The notes beneath the pieces were generated by a model. That model saw only the letters and a list, made by a program, of their open reading frames with translations. It did no database searches and was not told the origin of the DNA. A program made the position numbers and the translations under genes. A stretch of 64,000 nt of DNA from Adiantum capillus-veneris (Eukaryota > Streptophyta > Polypodiopsida > Polypodiales > Pteridaceae): assembly GCA_014529385.2 (NCBI GenBank), contig CM043959.1, positions 47,743,928-47,807,927 on the forward strand, given 5' to 3'. Below, piece by piece: positions 24,076 to 35,624 of this stretch. Each line of letters opens with the position of its first letter. The first letter of the stretch is position 1.

Positions 24076-26300
24076 GGTTTCATTGGATCCACAATATAGC
24101 TAAGATTGGTACAGTAGTCATAGCCGCCTTAAGGGAATTGAAGCTTTGTTGAGTTTCTCCGCAATGAAATCATTTGCCCTTGGCTTTTAGTTGGCATGTA
24201 GGAACATCAATTTTAGACTAGTTTTTATCGAATATACGATAACAACTTGCAAACCCCAAAAAAATATGGACCTCTTCCAAATTCATCAGAGAAGGCCAGT
24301 TAAAGATGATAGCCACTTTGGATTGATCCTTGTGTAGGCCTGCAGTAGAAATTACATGCCCCAAATAGTGAATTTTCACTTTCAAAAAATCACACTTGGA
24401 TTGCTTAGCATATACTTTGTGTTCTCATAGCATATCAAACACCTGCTTTAAATGTTGTAAAGTGTTGTTTCTCAAATGCATTGTACACTAAACTATCATC
24501 AAGGAAAACAATGGCAAATTTTCCTAGATATGGCTTTTGAACACTATCCATAAGCATTGTAAATGTAGTTGGTGCATTGGTTAAGTCAAAAGGCATAACC
24601 AAAAACTCATAATTTTCAAACCTTGTTCAAAAAGTACTTTAATATATATCAACAAGTTGAATTTGCATTTGATGATACATAGACCATAGATCTATTTTTG
24701 TAATAATATGAGCATGGGTGAGTTTATCAAACAATCCATTTAGTCGTAGAAATGGATACTTATTCTTAATGGTATTCATACCACCATAATCTATGCACAT
24801 GCACTTTCTTCAATAAGAGATTCCCATGGTGAATAACTAGGTTCAATAAACCCTCTGTTGAGGTAGTTAGCAAGCTGACATTCCACCGCAATAGCCTTAG
24901 AATGGCTCATTTTGTAGGGTGGTTTACTAATGGTCTTACTACCTACAACCACATCTATGCCGTGTTGGATAGAATGTCTCGGTGGGAACCCAAGAGGTAA
25001 ATCCTCTAGAAATACATCTCTTTATTTAGATAAAAGTTCTTTTAATTGACTAGTAACATTTTCTTGTTGTGCTAACAGAGTGGTAGCAAGAGAAGGAAGA
25101 GAGGAAGAAGCATACGGCATTGAGGAATCATCAACCAGAATAGAATTATTATCAACATTTGATAAAAAAATGACACAAAGAGTAACACAAAAAGAATCTT
25201 TGATTTCATCTTTAGAAGAGATCTTCATAAGCTCGATTGCAAAAATAAGTGGTGAGAAAGGTGCATCCTTTTCTCCCAATAGCAACATGTGCACACCATT
25301 GGATTCAAGCATTGGAGTACTATGCTCATAGTTGTGCGGCATAATGATGACCCTAACCCATGCAACCACGATTGGCTTGACACCACATCTGCATTGTGCA
25401 TATTTATCACTTGAAAATCTAAGGCTATCTGATACCCTTGAATAGGGTGCCCATGGGCTAACCCCCCCTTTTTGGAGGGAGTAAATCTAGGCAAGTACAA
25501 AGCCTTGGCACAGCGCAGGTGGCAGGTCACTATAGCACGTCAGAGAAAAATTGCAGAGATTTTCAACACAAACAAATAATCATGGCCATGGTTCTCAAGT
25601 GGTACCCTCTTAACTTGTGTATCCCACACTTCAACATCATGGTCATTTATCATAGCTACCTTGTAGCAGTGGAAACTAGGGTTCTAGGGTAGATTGAGAT
25701 GTTTCACTAGCTTGTAGTTAATGAAATTGTAAGAGGCTTCATCATCTACCAGGATTCTCACCTTGTGACCTTGGATAGACCCATGCATTCTCACGAGCTC
25801 GTGTGGTCCAAAAGTTGGTTTCCACATAGAGGCAGTAATACATCACTCATAAACCACTTTAGTATGTATTACTTCCACAATGGAATAGCAAGAAAGAGAA
25901 TTCTAGGAGAAGCAATTGCACCATGTACATAGGTTTCTCCTTGTCTTAGGGAGCAGATTTCTCCTTGGGACAATTTTTCCATGCCCACTTATCAAAAAAT
26001 TAAAACATAATATATCCTTCTTTACTTTTTCAAATTCCTCACTTGAAAAATGGCCTCTAAGTCCCCTGGGCCTTTTGGACACATTAGATGAGGCTACCAC
26101 AAATTTCCTCTTATTATGACTATGAGATGCTTGAGTATTTGAAGTGTCAAGCACGTGTGCACTATGCAATGCTTTTTCATCCGGATCATAATGGATATGA
26201 GTTTGCACTATAGCTTCCTCAAGCCTTTTGGGATCCCAGGTGTTAATATGCTTCTTAAGCTCAAGAGAACCCATGGATGAATCATTGTACCTACTGGAAG
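24076..26300 (-). pseudogene. Gypsy B gag, protease and reverse transcriptase, decayed
   Basis: The minus strand shows a gag end at 26274-25903 with a degraded zinc knuckle (CFNFLISGHGK), a retropepsin-like segment near 25760-25690 reading ILVDDEASYNFINYKL where active relatives have DSGA, so the catalytic triplet is altered, and reverse transcriptase remnants from about 24960 to 24100. RT is full of stops. The 5' LTR, primer site and N-terminal gag are missing. Sequence of a different LTR family begins at about 26310. Confidence 0.78.
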
Positions 26301-26309
26301 GCGTCTAGA

Positions 26310-26960
26310 CCCTCTTGTTAAATGAGACAACATCAGTTAACAAAAGCGGCTAAAGATCGAAGACGTATAAATGCACATCGAGGATGAATATAAAGAAGCA
26401 GTGAACATTGGAGTTACACATTTTTTACATTTTTCAAAATGGCCATGTATTGTAAATTCCCGATTTATTTCAAGCCATTGTAATATTTTTCATGTGTTAC
26501 GGGCTCAATGGGAGTTCCAAGATGTAAAAAACAGGCCAGTTAGTGTGCCTAGGTTGCAAATTTAGTAAGTGGTGGAGCCCTAAAGGCCTTGGGCGCCCGA
26601 ACATTGCATATTGTATCCTAGGTATATAAGGCAGTGTGTAAAAGAAATTAGGGTTCTCAAGCTTGTTGAGACCACTCTTTGGTGAGAGCTCATGAGGTGT
26701 GTGGCTATGGAGTCCTTGGGCTTCTCCTTGCTCATGTGACTTGATTAACACTGATCAATGCTTAATTTTCTAGGCCTCTCTCATACTTCTTGTGATTGCT
26801 AATGATGCTTTGATTAGCTAGATCATAACTAATTAGTGGTTAATCACTCTCTAATCTTATGTGATTGCCCTCTTTTGCTTGTGTGTGCATGTAGGTTTGA
26901 TTGGAGTGTGGTGATCAATAGATATATGTGTGTGTGCTTGTGATTAGTGTGTTGCATGAT
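26310..26960 (+). repeat. LTR of family C, plus orientation
   Basis: Starting TGTTAAATGAGACAAC and followed by ACAAAAGCGGCTAAAG, this stretch matches the inverted copy at 35020-35624 for nearly its whole length, with a TATATAAGG promoter-like motif near 26623. The right end is uncertain. It abuts gypsy B gag on the left, so it probably truncated that element. Confidence 0.7.
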
Positions 26961-27542
26961 AGGATTAGTGTCTTAGGAACTGGGACTGAATTATTATGGC
27001 CAAGAATATCATTATTCTAGCCAATTTTCAAAAGATTTGTTGCGATCAATCAAGGAGCTAGAATTGATCATACCAACCAGAAACGGGCAAGTGTAAGTAA
27101 TTGCATTGCAAATTGAGCTTTTAATTGGATGAATAGGGACACAAATCACATTGGATTGTAGGATAGGCTATTCAAGGCCTAGATTTTCATCATTTCAAAG
27201 GCTACAATCAATTCTGACACTTTCAAGATAGAGTTAATCAACTCTTGTGAGTTTGAAGATCAATCAACATCAAAATTGCTTTGACACAAGCAGTCTTATC
27301 AAACCCAAGCAGGAGAAATTCTGCTATAAGCAACGTCAAAATCTGCTAGGAGACAGTTTTTACAAAACCAGTCGACATGGACTCAAATCGAGCTCCGTGA
27401 GAATTCGTTCGAGTTGTCGCACAAGAGAGAGAATCACTATAGAGAGAGAGAGAGAGAGCAATGATACAGTAAATCAGAGTAGAGCAGAGTTGAGTCAAGC
27501 CGAGCAGGTAATTTTTCTTCTTCGTTTTTTGGTGAATTTTAT
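26961..27542. other. Non-coding stretch with GA tract and possible splice donor
   Basis: No coding domain was seen. A GA run lies at about 27440-27458. CCGAGCAG|GTAATTTT at about 27508 could be the donor of an intron that ends at 28651 in front of reading frame U; this is inference only. Confidence 0.4.
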
Positions 27543-28345
27543 TTGCTAACGCTGTTTTTGTGGAGCTTTGCTCGCACCTCATTGTTAGTTTATATCTTGT
27601 TTTTGCTAACGCTATTGTTGTGGAGCTTTGCTCACACCTCAGTGTTAGTCTGCAGGTTAAGACACCCGTCCTTGACTATGTTGATCCTCGTGACACACTA
27701 CAAGGGGGGTTAGACTTTAGATGCTTCGTCCTTGACTGCTGCTGACCACCGTGTTGCACTGTAGGGAGTATCTTAGGTTGTACAATTAGAATTTCCATCC
27801 CTGGTTGTTGCTGATCACCGAGTCGCACTGCAGGGAGGAGTTAGCTATCTTACATCTTCTCTTCCTAGTTATTGTTGACCATTATGTTGCACTGTTGGAA
27901 GATCGAATTTTAAAAAATAGATTCTTTGTCTTTGTCTGTTGTTGACCATCATGTCACACTACAGAGAGGAGTTTAGGGTTGCCTAATCCTTTGTTCTTGA
28001 CTATTACTCACGTCACACCGCAAGAATATTGGATTTAATAGATTCTTCGTCTCTATTTGTTGCTGATCACCGTGTTGCACTGCAAGGAGGGATTTAGGGT
28101 TGTCAAATCCTTTGTTCTTACTTGTTGCTAACCATTGTGTCGCACCGCAAGAAGATTTGATTGAATAGATTCCTCGTCTCTGATTGTTGTTGACCACCAT
28201 GTCGCCCTGTAAGGAGGTTTAGGGTTTTTAAATCCATCGTTCTTGGTTGTTGTTGACCATCTCGTTGCACTGCAAGGAGATTGGATTTAATGGATTCTTC
28301 ATCTCTGGTTGTTGTTGACCACCATGTGACACTGCAGGGTGGGAA
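27543..28345. repeat. Minisatellite of about 60-bp units with alternating types
   Basis: First come two copies of about 59 bp starting TTTGCTAACGCT at 27543 and 27602. From about 27661 to 28345 follow about eleven degenerate units built on GTTGTTGACCACCATGT and CACTGCAAGGAG. Adjacent units alternate between one containing GATTCTTCGTCTCT and one containing AAATCCTTTGTTCTT, so the higher-order repeat is about 120 bp. Confidence 0.8.
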
Positions 28346-28653
28346 TATATATTTTACGATTTAAGCCTTTGTTTGAATGGATCCCATAATGTTGGCTATC
28401 ATATTGTAACCGAATCTGGCTTGAGGCCTGTTGATGATTAGAATAGTAACAAACTTTTTTGTCATTAATGGTGTGCAATGTGTGGTGATATTTCAAACTA
28501 CCTCTTTAATCATATTTTTAGTTATGTCTTTAAAGTTCTTCAAGTTAAGGTTTTAAACTATTTTAAGTTGGATCGCTGAAATCCTCTAAATCATCTCTCT
28601 TTTTTATGTGCTAAGAGTTGTCTCATTAAAGTTTATTATTTTGCATTTCAGGT

Positions 28654-29427
28654 ATGGAAGATATTGCTCTCGACCAAAATGCACCGCGGCCTAAGGATCC
28701 TTTGCTTAATTATGCATTCGCTCAACAAATTTACAAAGAGAAAGAGATTTGGGTGGCTCAAGGAGATCTCAACGCTTTGGCTGCGTCCTAAGAAGACGAA
28801 TTAGAACTTCAAGGGGAGCCACTTAATTACAGGCAATGCAGACAGCTATGCCCGAATCACTTTGTGCGCAATACATTATTTCGATTCATTGGAAATGCTA
28901 AGGCTTCCGCTTTCTTGAAGGTTTCAGATTTGCAACACACTATTATAGCAAGAAATATCCTTTCATGATTTATCCAAATGTACAGATTGCCACCAAATAA
29001 TAATCAAGTGGAAATTTACTTTGTGCAGCAATGCTATTGTAATTATGTATTGCGGCTCAAAGTAAATTGGAACGATCATCCCACTACAGGAGGATGCCCA
29101 CCTGAGAATATTCATGAATATATTCATGCACGGGAAGCCAATCAAGAAGATCCTCCTCGCAAGAGAGGTTACAAATATTTTCCCAAAGAAACCGCAATCA
29201 TTAAGTAGCTTGCAACCCAAGGCGTGGGTTTGGCAAGTCAAGGAGAGACCCTAGCCATGCTGTGTGCTTGTATAGTAGAGCTAGAAAGAAAGTTGGCATG
29301 ATACGAGGCAAGGTATGGGCCTGTTAACGAAGGAGAGATAGGCAATGCGGGTCCAAGTGATTCTGTTGGCAATTCAAAATGTCATGTATATGATCTCTTT
29401 GGAGAACAAGCCCATGATTTAAATTAA
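28654..29427 (+). pseudogene. Unknown reading frame U with four in-frame stops
   Basis: A single frame runs from ATG at 28654 to TAA at 29425-29427, about 257 codons, without any frameshift but with four internal stops. Just before it is TTTTGCATTTCAG, a good splice acceptor, at 28638-28650, followed by GGT and the ATG. The predicted protein begins MEDIALDQNAPRPKDPLL and has YRQCRQLCPNHFVRN in the middle and a basic PPRKRGYKYFP segment. I do not recognise the family. Each stop (TAA, TGA, TAG, TGA) could come from one C-to-T change. Part of it (29091-29235) is duplicated in inverted orientation at 31397-31529, and that copy carries the same TAG. Confidence 0.5.
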
Positions 29428-29637
29428 ATCTCCCAAATAATACTAAGCTTATTTTGTATCTTAAATCTCAAGATTTGTAACTAAAATCTTTTTTTGGTAC
29501 GTAAATCTCTATTTGATGGAACAAATGGACATGACGCATGTTGTTGCAATTGTGTAAGTTATGTTCTCTCTTCTTCCCTCTTTTTGACAATGATAGAGAG
29601 CAGATGGAGAGAAAGAGAGACAATGAGAGAGGAAGAG

Positions 29638-29668
<31 letters not shown>

Positions 29669-29807
29669 CAAGGTATGGATTGTAAAGCTAAACTCCACAT
29701 TACTTTTGCATTGCAAAATTAATTGAGAATATATTGCAAACTTTATAGCTCATCTCTCCCCTCATTCACAGCCACCATTACTTCAATTTCTTCGAAATCT
29801 CAACATT
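29428..29807. other. Spacer with GA-rich microsatellite
   Basis: The region between U and the hAT piece holds an imperfect GA tract at about 29597-29668. I see no gene. Confidence 0.6.
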
Positions 29808-30338
29808 TTAGATCAATATCTTCAGGGTTCCATTCCATTTCATCATCAGAGTTGAGCTCCTTGCAATTGCTTCGTGTGTTTGAAACCGCTCGAAGCTTTC
29901 TTCTGTGGCACGTGTGGCTAACTTTGCTGGCTTATGTGTAAGTCGCATGTTACAAAAGACATACACCAAGTCTGCAGCTCGTTTAGGACTTAATCGATTT
30001 TGTTTTTTAGTATGCATGAAAGAATACAAAGACTAATTTCTTTCACAACTACCACTTGAGGCAGGAATAGACAATACTCTCATAGCCACATGTTGAAGTT
30101 CCACTTTTTCTCCACCATACTCTTTCCACCAAATTGGTGCGCTCATTGTCTTGATAGCATCTATATGCCAAGGATCCCCAAACATTCCTTCTCTGCTAGT
30201 ATATACCGTCTTCTGTGTGTATGCCACTTGTCCATCCACATTGCCTAATAGTTGAGCACACACTTTCTTGAAATCACTGATCACTTCATTGTTTGAAGAT
30301 TGCTTGTGCATCTGGAACTTGGCATCCAAGACAAAACC
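29808..30338 (-). pseudogene. hAT transposase C-terminal dimerisation region
   Basis: The minus strand from 30333 gives DAKFQMHKQSSNNEV, then APIWWKEYGGEKVELQHVAM and RVLSIPASSGSCERN, followed by a TAG in place of the Trp of the usual CERNWS motif. After that come YSFMHTKKQNRLSP and DLVYVFCNMRL. This is the hATC dimerisation domain of a hAT-superfamily DNA transposase. The N-terminal side stops at a gypsy LTR end: the plus strand reads AAACC at 30334-30338 and then the LTR from 30339. The preceding part of this protein appears to be at 39627-39858 on the other strand. Confidence 0.88.
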
Positions 30339-31396
30339 TATAATGGAAATGGCCTATGAACTTTGAGAGTAGAAGAATTAGGAAATTAGGTGAAGCACTT
30401 TTGTGAGATTACTTTGTGAGCATAGCGGGTAAACTTAATTGATGGTAGCAACATATACATGGTACTTAGTTAGCTTGGCATGAACAATAATTTTGCAAGA
30501 GAGAGTGTTTAGAGAACATGACAACATTTGAGGATTGGATTCATACGGAGCCCATCCCCCCTCCAATAGGCATTTGTATTATAGTTTCTCCCATCAAGAG
30601 AGACTTGGTAAAATACAATATTTGTGTTCCTTGTGACCTTGGTGATGCAAGGAAGATGGAAAGCTTCTTTCATCAAAAGCATAACATAAACTTTGTAGAA
30701 AGCATTAACTATCCCAAGCCCTAGTCCCAAGGCCTCAAACACCTTCGAAGGTGGAGAGAGCTAGTAGGGAATGAGGGTAGGGAAGAGGAAAAAGAAACAT
30801 TCCATAGGAGAAAGAAATAGTTCCTCACTTATCATCACTCTTCTTGCTAGCATACATAATAGCATAGTAATGAAGATGGAGAAGATGGCAAGCTTAAGCA
30901 TTGAAGCATGGATCTTGGTTGGATTTGCATTCCATAGCCAAGAGTGTTGGTGTAGGCTCTCACTTCTCACAAGCTTGGAGAAGGAGGTGGAGTTCCTCTA
31001 CTTTCACCAAGTGAGAATGAATCCACAAATTGAGTGTGTGTGAAGTGTATATCCTCACCAGTACACCCGCTTGCTTGCTTGGGGTGAGTTGTAGCTTTTA
31101 CACATGTTTCAAGCTCATTGGACCCCTCTCCTCCCTAGCCAATCACATCCAACATGCATTCAAGCACATGGGTAGTCTTTGGACAAGTGTCCTCCTTACC
31201 CCTTAGAGAGAGAGAGCTTGAAAAAATCTAGATATTTGTTGGGTGTAACTAGAAGCTCATTGGACCCCTCTTTAGCCCAACCAATAGCATTCAAGCACAC
31301 CATGTGGTTAAGCATAGGGAGAGTCTGACATGTGTCCCATGTGTCCTTTGAGAAAAGGGGTGCCCTTTGCATGAGTGGAAGGTTAAGTCAAAGATT
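30339..31396 (-). repeat. Gypsy-A LTR piece A4a (3' end of an LTR)
   Basis: On the minus strand this ends GGCCATTTCCATTATA at 30339, matching the LTR end at 41686 (which reads CCATTACA). It covers the last roughly 1.06 kb of the 1.83-kb LTR and breaks at 31396 against an inverted piece of U. The hAT flank begins at 30338 with the 5-bp GGTTT on the minus strand. Confidence 0.85.
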
Positions 31397-31529
31397 TGCC
31401 AAACCCACGCCTTGGGTTTCAAGCTACTTAATGACTGCGGTTTCTTTGGGAAAATATTTGTAACCTCTCTTGCAAGGAGGATCTTCTTGATTGGCTTCCC
31501 GTGCATGAATATTCTCGGGTGGGCGTCCT
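31397..31529 (-). repeat. Inverted copy of part of reading frame U
   Basis: The complement of this stretch matches 29091-29235, with a 12-bp length difference (the 29-kb copy has ATTCATGAATATATTCATGC, this one lacks the internal repeat) and a few substitutions. It is wedged between two gypsy-A LTR pieces that point in opposite directions. Confidence 0.85.
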
Positions 31530-31986
31530 TTGCTTGATGACTAAGGTGCTTGAGGTGCTTGTCATACTTGATGACTAAGGTACGTGAGGTGCTTGTCATA
31601 CTTAATGAGGAAGGTGCTTGAGAAGCTTCCCATGGATAGGGGGTAAGGTGCTTGAGTCAAAAAGAGACCCTACAACCTTAATGAGGAAGGTGCTTGAGAA
31701 GCTTCCCATGCATAGGGGGGTAAGGTGCTTGATTCAAAAAGAGAACCTACAAACTTAATGAGGAAGGTGCTTGAGAAGCTTCCTATGCATGAAAGACCCA
31801 AAGTTAGGGGAATCTTAGACTTAACATTCCACTTACGTAAAGGGCACCCCTTTTCTCAAAGGACACATGGGACACATGTCTGACTCTCCCTATGCTTAAC
31901 CACATGGTGTGCTTGAATGCTATTGGTTGGGCTAAAGAGGGGTCCAATGAGCTTCTAGTTACACCCAACAAATATCTAGATGTTTT

Positions 31987-32051
<65 letters not shown>

Positions 32052-32616
32052 AGGGGTAAGGAGGACACTTGTCCAAAGACTACCCATGTGCTTGAATGCA
32101 TGTTGGATGTGATTGGCTAGGGAGGAGAGGGGTCCAATGAGCTTGAAACATGTGTAAAAGCTACAACTCACCCCAAGCAAGCAAGCGGGTGTACTGGTGA
32201 GGATATACACTTCACACACACTCAATTTGTGGATTCATTCTCACTTGGTGAAAGTAGAGGAACTCCACCTCCTTCTCCAAGCTTGTGAGAAGTGAGAGCC
32301 TACACCAACACTCTTGGCTATGGAATGCAAATCCAACCAAGATCCATGCTTCAATGCTTAAGCTTGCCATCTTCTCCATCTTCATTACTATACTATTATG
32401 TATGCTAGCAAGAAGAGTGATGATAAGTAAGGAACTATTTCTTTCTCCTATGGAATGTTTCTTTTTCCTCTTCCCTACCCTTATTCCTTGCTAGCTCTCT
32501 CCACCTTCGAAGGTGTTTGAGGCCTTGGGACTGAGGCTTGGGATAGTTAATGCTTTCTACAAAGTTTATGTTATGCTTGTGATGAATGAAGCTTTCCATC
32601 TTCCTTGCATCACCAA

Positions 32617-32619
<3 letters not shown>
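31530..32619 (+). repeat. Gypsy-A LTR piece A4b, plus orientation
   Basis: It matches the A2 LTR from about 40319 to 41389. It contains tandem units of about 75 bp with AAGGTGCTTGAGAAGCTTCC (three copies, 31608-31790) and a (CT)n tract at 31991-32050. It stops in CACCAAGGT at 32619, where a GA microsatellite begins. From about 31810 to 32619 it is a near-perfect inverted copy of 30632-31396. Confidence 0.88.
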
Positions 32620-32677
<58 letters not shown>

Positions 32678-32796
32678 ATAAGGGTATGCAATTTCTCTGC
32701 CAAGGGAATGGGAGAGGAAGAGACATGAAATGAGAGAGAAAGAGAGGAAAATATGGAATGAGGGAAGAAGAGAGTAAGAGAGGAATAGAGATATCA

Positions 32797-32854
<58 letters not shown>

Positions 32855-32958
32855 GAGTGAGAGAGATAGGGAGAGGGTGTGTATAGAGAGAGAAATAGTG
32901 AGTGTAAAGAGAGAGCAAGTAGAGAGAGAGAGAGAGAGAGCATGGAGATTGAACTAAT
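32620..32958. repeat. GA microsatellite cluster
   Basis: Pure (GA)n occupies 32620-32676 and about 32799-32851, with GA-rich sequence between and after them up to 32940. There is no gene. Confidence 0.9.
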
Positions 32959-33078
32959 GCTCTAATACTAGTGTGAGTACAAAGGGTGTGAAGACATGTG
33001 CTCCACCCAGTGTTCGTGCTCTATCTTATAGGCAGCCCCCATGCCTATCCCCACTTAGCCATTTGTGAGGCAACCACA
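32959..33078 (-). repeat. Short LTR related to gypsy B with primer-binding site
   Basis: The LTR-like stretch 32972-33078 has TGTGAG...CCACA ends and is similar to the B LTR at 22083-22183, including TATAAGATAGAGC on the minus strand. On the minus strand it is followed by TAGTATTAGAGC (32970-32959), a decayed initiator-Met primer site. It is therefore probably the 5' LTR of a minus-strand element whose interior has been lost and replaced by GA-rich DNA. Confidence 0.6.
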
Positions 33079-34479
33079 TGCAGGAATTGCAAATTCCTGG
33101 TGATCTCTTAGGCCATGCCAATTATTTGCTGACTTTGCTGCAATATAGCTAAGTAGGAAATGTAGCTCTGGAAGCAAGTGTAAGCCCCCTCTCCTATACG
33201 CCATTGCTCCAAAACTAGAGGCCCTTCCATCATTTTATCCTGCTTTATTTCATACAATGTTGGAGCCTCTAGATGCTGAATAGTATGCAACCTTGGTGAA
33301 CCGTTTTATAGACTAGCGTGTCCAAATGAAAGAAAATGAGCAAACATCACATACTTGTTGAAGAACCATGAAGTCCAAGCCCAAGATAACAACCCTTCTA
33401 TAAGAAAGGATAACTTGGAGATCCTGCTCCTAAGCTTCATGGACTAGAAATTGTGCCAAAAGGAATTGCTACATTTATGCAATCAACCACTTCAACACTC
33501 CCTATTGACACAACACATACCTACAAAAAATAGTGAAAGGCACATGGATAATGCTAGTGACTAGGAGGTATAGAACTTGCTAGCTTTATCGTTGTTCTAT
33601 AGCTCTTCTATAATTCCTCAAGGCTAAATAGCCAGTGCCCACTCGTGTGTCCATTTAGCTAAGATCCAGGTTGACTTAGCGTGCAATGAAATAACATTGG
33701 TCACAATTGGAAGAGTCACAAAATGCAAGCTCAATGTAATGGAGAGGGTAGAGCCAATTGCTATGGGGATTTCTAGCTAGTTGAGAAGATATCCAAAGGG
33801 CTAAAACAAAGATTTCCCTTGAGGGGGAACACTTTGACAAAGACCTGGAAGCTGGCAAGTTTTTTTGTCATATGCTAAATAGTTCATAGAACAAGTGTGC
33901 AAGGATTAGGATATAGGGATTGCAAGGAGAGGTGTGGAGACTGCACTCAAAGCATGAAAGGAAGTATAAAAGCATCAACAAGTTGCATGCCTTAAGAAGT
34001 TTCACAAGCGATCCCCTAACCCTAACCTTGGCCATGGTCAGGGGGATGTCGAACCTCGGTCAAATTAGCTCTCCCCAGAGTAGAGAAAAGAGGGGGATAT
34101 TTTTTTATGAGCATTTTTTGACGAGCGCTTTTTTGGAATCAGATGAGCATATTCTAAAAAAGATTCTCTCTCTTACTCCCTCATTTCCTTGGCACTCTTC
34201 TGTTAGCACTTTATCTCTTCCTCTCTCACGCACTCTATCTCTCTTGGGGCACAATTTAAGGCTTTGCCTTGGCCAAGGGGTTATCCCTTACAGCAGCAAG
34301 GGGCAAGCACAACAAAGCAATTATCTCACGGTTCACACATGATTTGACCTCCAAGCCAAAAAAAAGTGCAGATATTTTATAGATTTTAGAGGTTTTGAAA
34401 TTCGAATATTGCAGAGGTTTTAGCCGTTTTTGACTTCTTCTTCACATTTGAATGGTTTTCCTTTCTTTGAAAGATCAGT
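33079..34479. other. Decayed region, possible retropepsin remnant on the minus strand
   Basis: No intact gene. On the minus strand near 33380-33430 the translation reads LSYRRVVILGLDFM, which resembles the end of a gypsy protease, and about 33290-33110 is open (QHLEAPTLYEIKQDKMMEG). Both are weak. 33860-34340 holds nothing recognisable apart from poly-T patches and a CCCTAACCCTAACC at about 34014-34027. Confidence 0.35.
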
Positions 34480-35019
34480 TATATGATTGGGTTGGGATAC
34501 TTGTCAGGACAATTTAGGAACAACAATTAGAAAATTGCTCTGTCCCATAGGCGCAAGGTCAAGGCAGTTGCCTTCATGCAACTTCTTGCTATCTGCATCA
34601 TTTCTAATTCAGGCTACTATTTCTTCTAATTGTTATCCAAATAGGATTTCTGAAGTCGCATCATTTTTTATCAGTTATCTTGGCTGTTGGACATTGTTTT
34701 GGCACAACCAAGGGATGTCTACTTGTGGTTGCTCATCAACAATTTGAAAAAGCCTTGCACGATGCTTGTAATATAAGGTATTCATTTCTTTTCTTGTTAC
34801 CACAATACTGCACCATCGATTCAAACATAGACATACATCATGCTTTTGACTTTGAGAACCCTATGCATGTTAGGCCTACTGTTGCAGTGCAGCTGGCTAC
34901 TCTCATGGAGGGTGCTTGCATGACAACTAGCACGGATGACAACATAGAATTGCTTCATTTACAGAACTTTAGAGCATTGCAATCATACAGGTTTGCCATG
35001 GAAACAAATTTTTCACTTT
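34480..35019 (+). pseudogene. Coding-like remnant of unknown family
   Basis: Plus-strand frames are open over 34487-34747 and 34680-35096, the second reading AFDFENPMHVRPTVAVQL and NFRALQSYRFAMETNFSLL. The composition looks like protein sequence rather than chance. I recognise no family, and the join between the two frames is not certain. It ends where the inverted LTR-C copy begins. Confidence 0.35.
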
Positions 35020-35624
35020 TGAATGAACACATAGATCCATTGAGCACCACACTCCAATCAAATCTACATACACACACAAGCATAGAGAGGGATTAACCAC
35101 TAATTAGGTACAATCTAGCTAATCAAATCATCATTAGCAATTATAAGAAGTATGAGAGAGGCATATTGAAAGAGAATTAAGCATTGATTAGTTTAATCAA
35201 GTCACATGAGCAAGGAGAAGCCCAAGGACTCCATAGCCACACACCTCATGAGCTCTCACCAAAGAGTGGTCTCAACAAATGAGCTTGAGAACCCTAATTT
35301 CTTTTACACACTGCCTTATATACCTAGAGTAAAATATGCAATGTCCTATGCCCAAGGCTTTAGGGCTCCACCACTTACTAAATCTGCAACCTTGGCACAC
35401 TAACTGACTTGTTCTTTACAGCTTGGAACTCCCATTGAGCCCATAACACATTAAAAATATTACAATGGCTTGAAATAAATCGGGAATTTACAATACATGA
35501 CCATTTTGGAAAATGTAAAAGATGTGTAGCTTCAATCTTCACTGCTTCTTTGTATTCATCCTTGATGTGCATTTATATGTCTTCGGTCTTTAGCCGCTTT
35601 TGTTAATTAATGTCAGCTCAGTTA
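35020..35624 (-). repeat. LTR of family C, minus orientation, with polypurine tract
   Basis: On the minus strand the LTR starts TGTTAACTGAGCTGAC at about 35624 and is preceded by AAGGGGAGAA, a typical polypurine tract, so this is a 3' LTR. It is an inverted, diverged copy of 26310-26960. Just upstream on the minus strand, ALKSEGENV fits the end of a pol frame. Confidence 0.7.

Noticed and set aside
27543-28345. CRISPR array or centromeric satellite
   Set aside because: Units are degenerate, adjacent without unique spacers, and too few; the context is a eukaryotic transposon-rich region.
28654-29427. U-to-C RNA editing rescuing the four stops in U
   Set aside because: Such editing is known from organelles of some early plant lineages; this is nuclear repeat DNA and decay is the simpler explanation.
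34013-34027. Interstitial telomere repeat CCCCTAACCCTAACC
   Set aside because: Only two units, and not the usual plant TTTAGGG type. A similar CCCTAACCC at about 63424 is even shorter.
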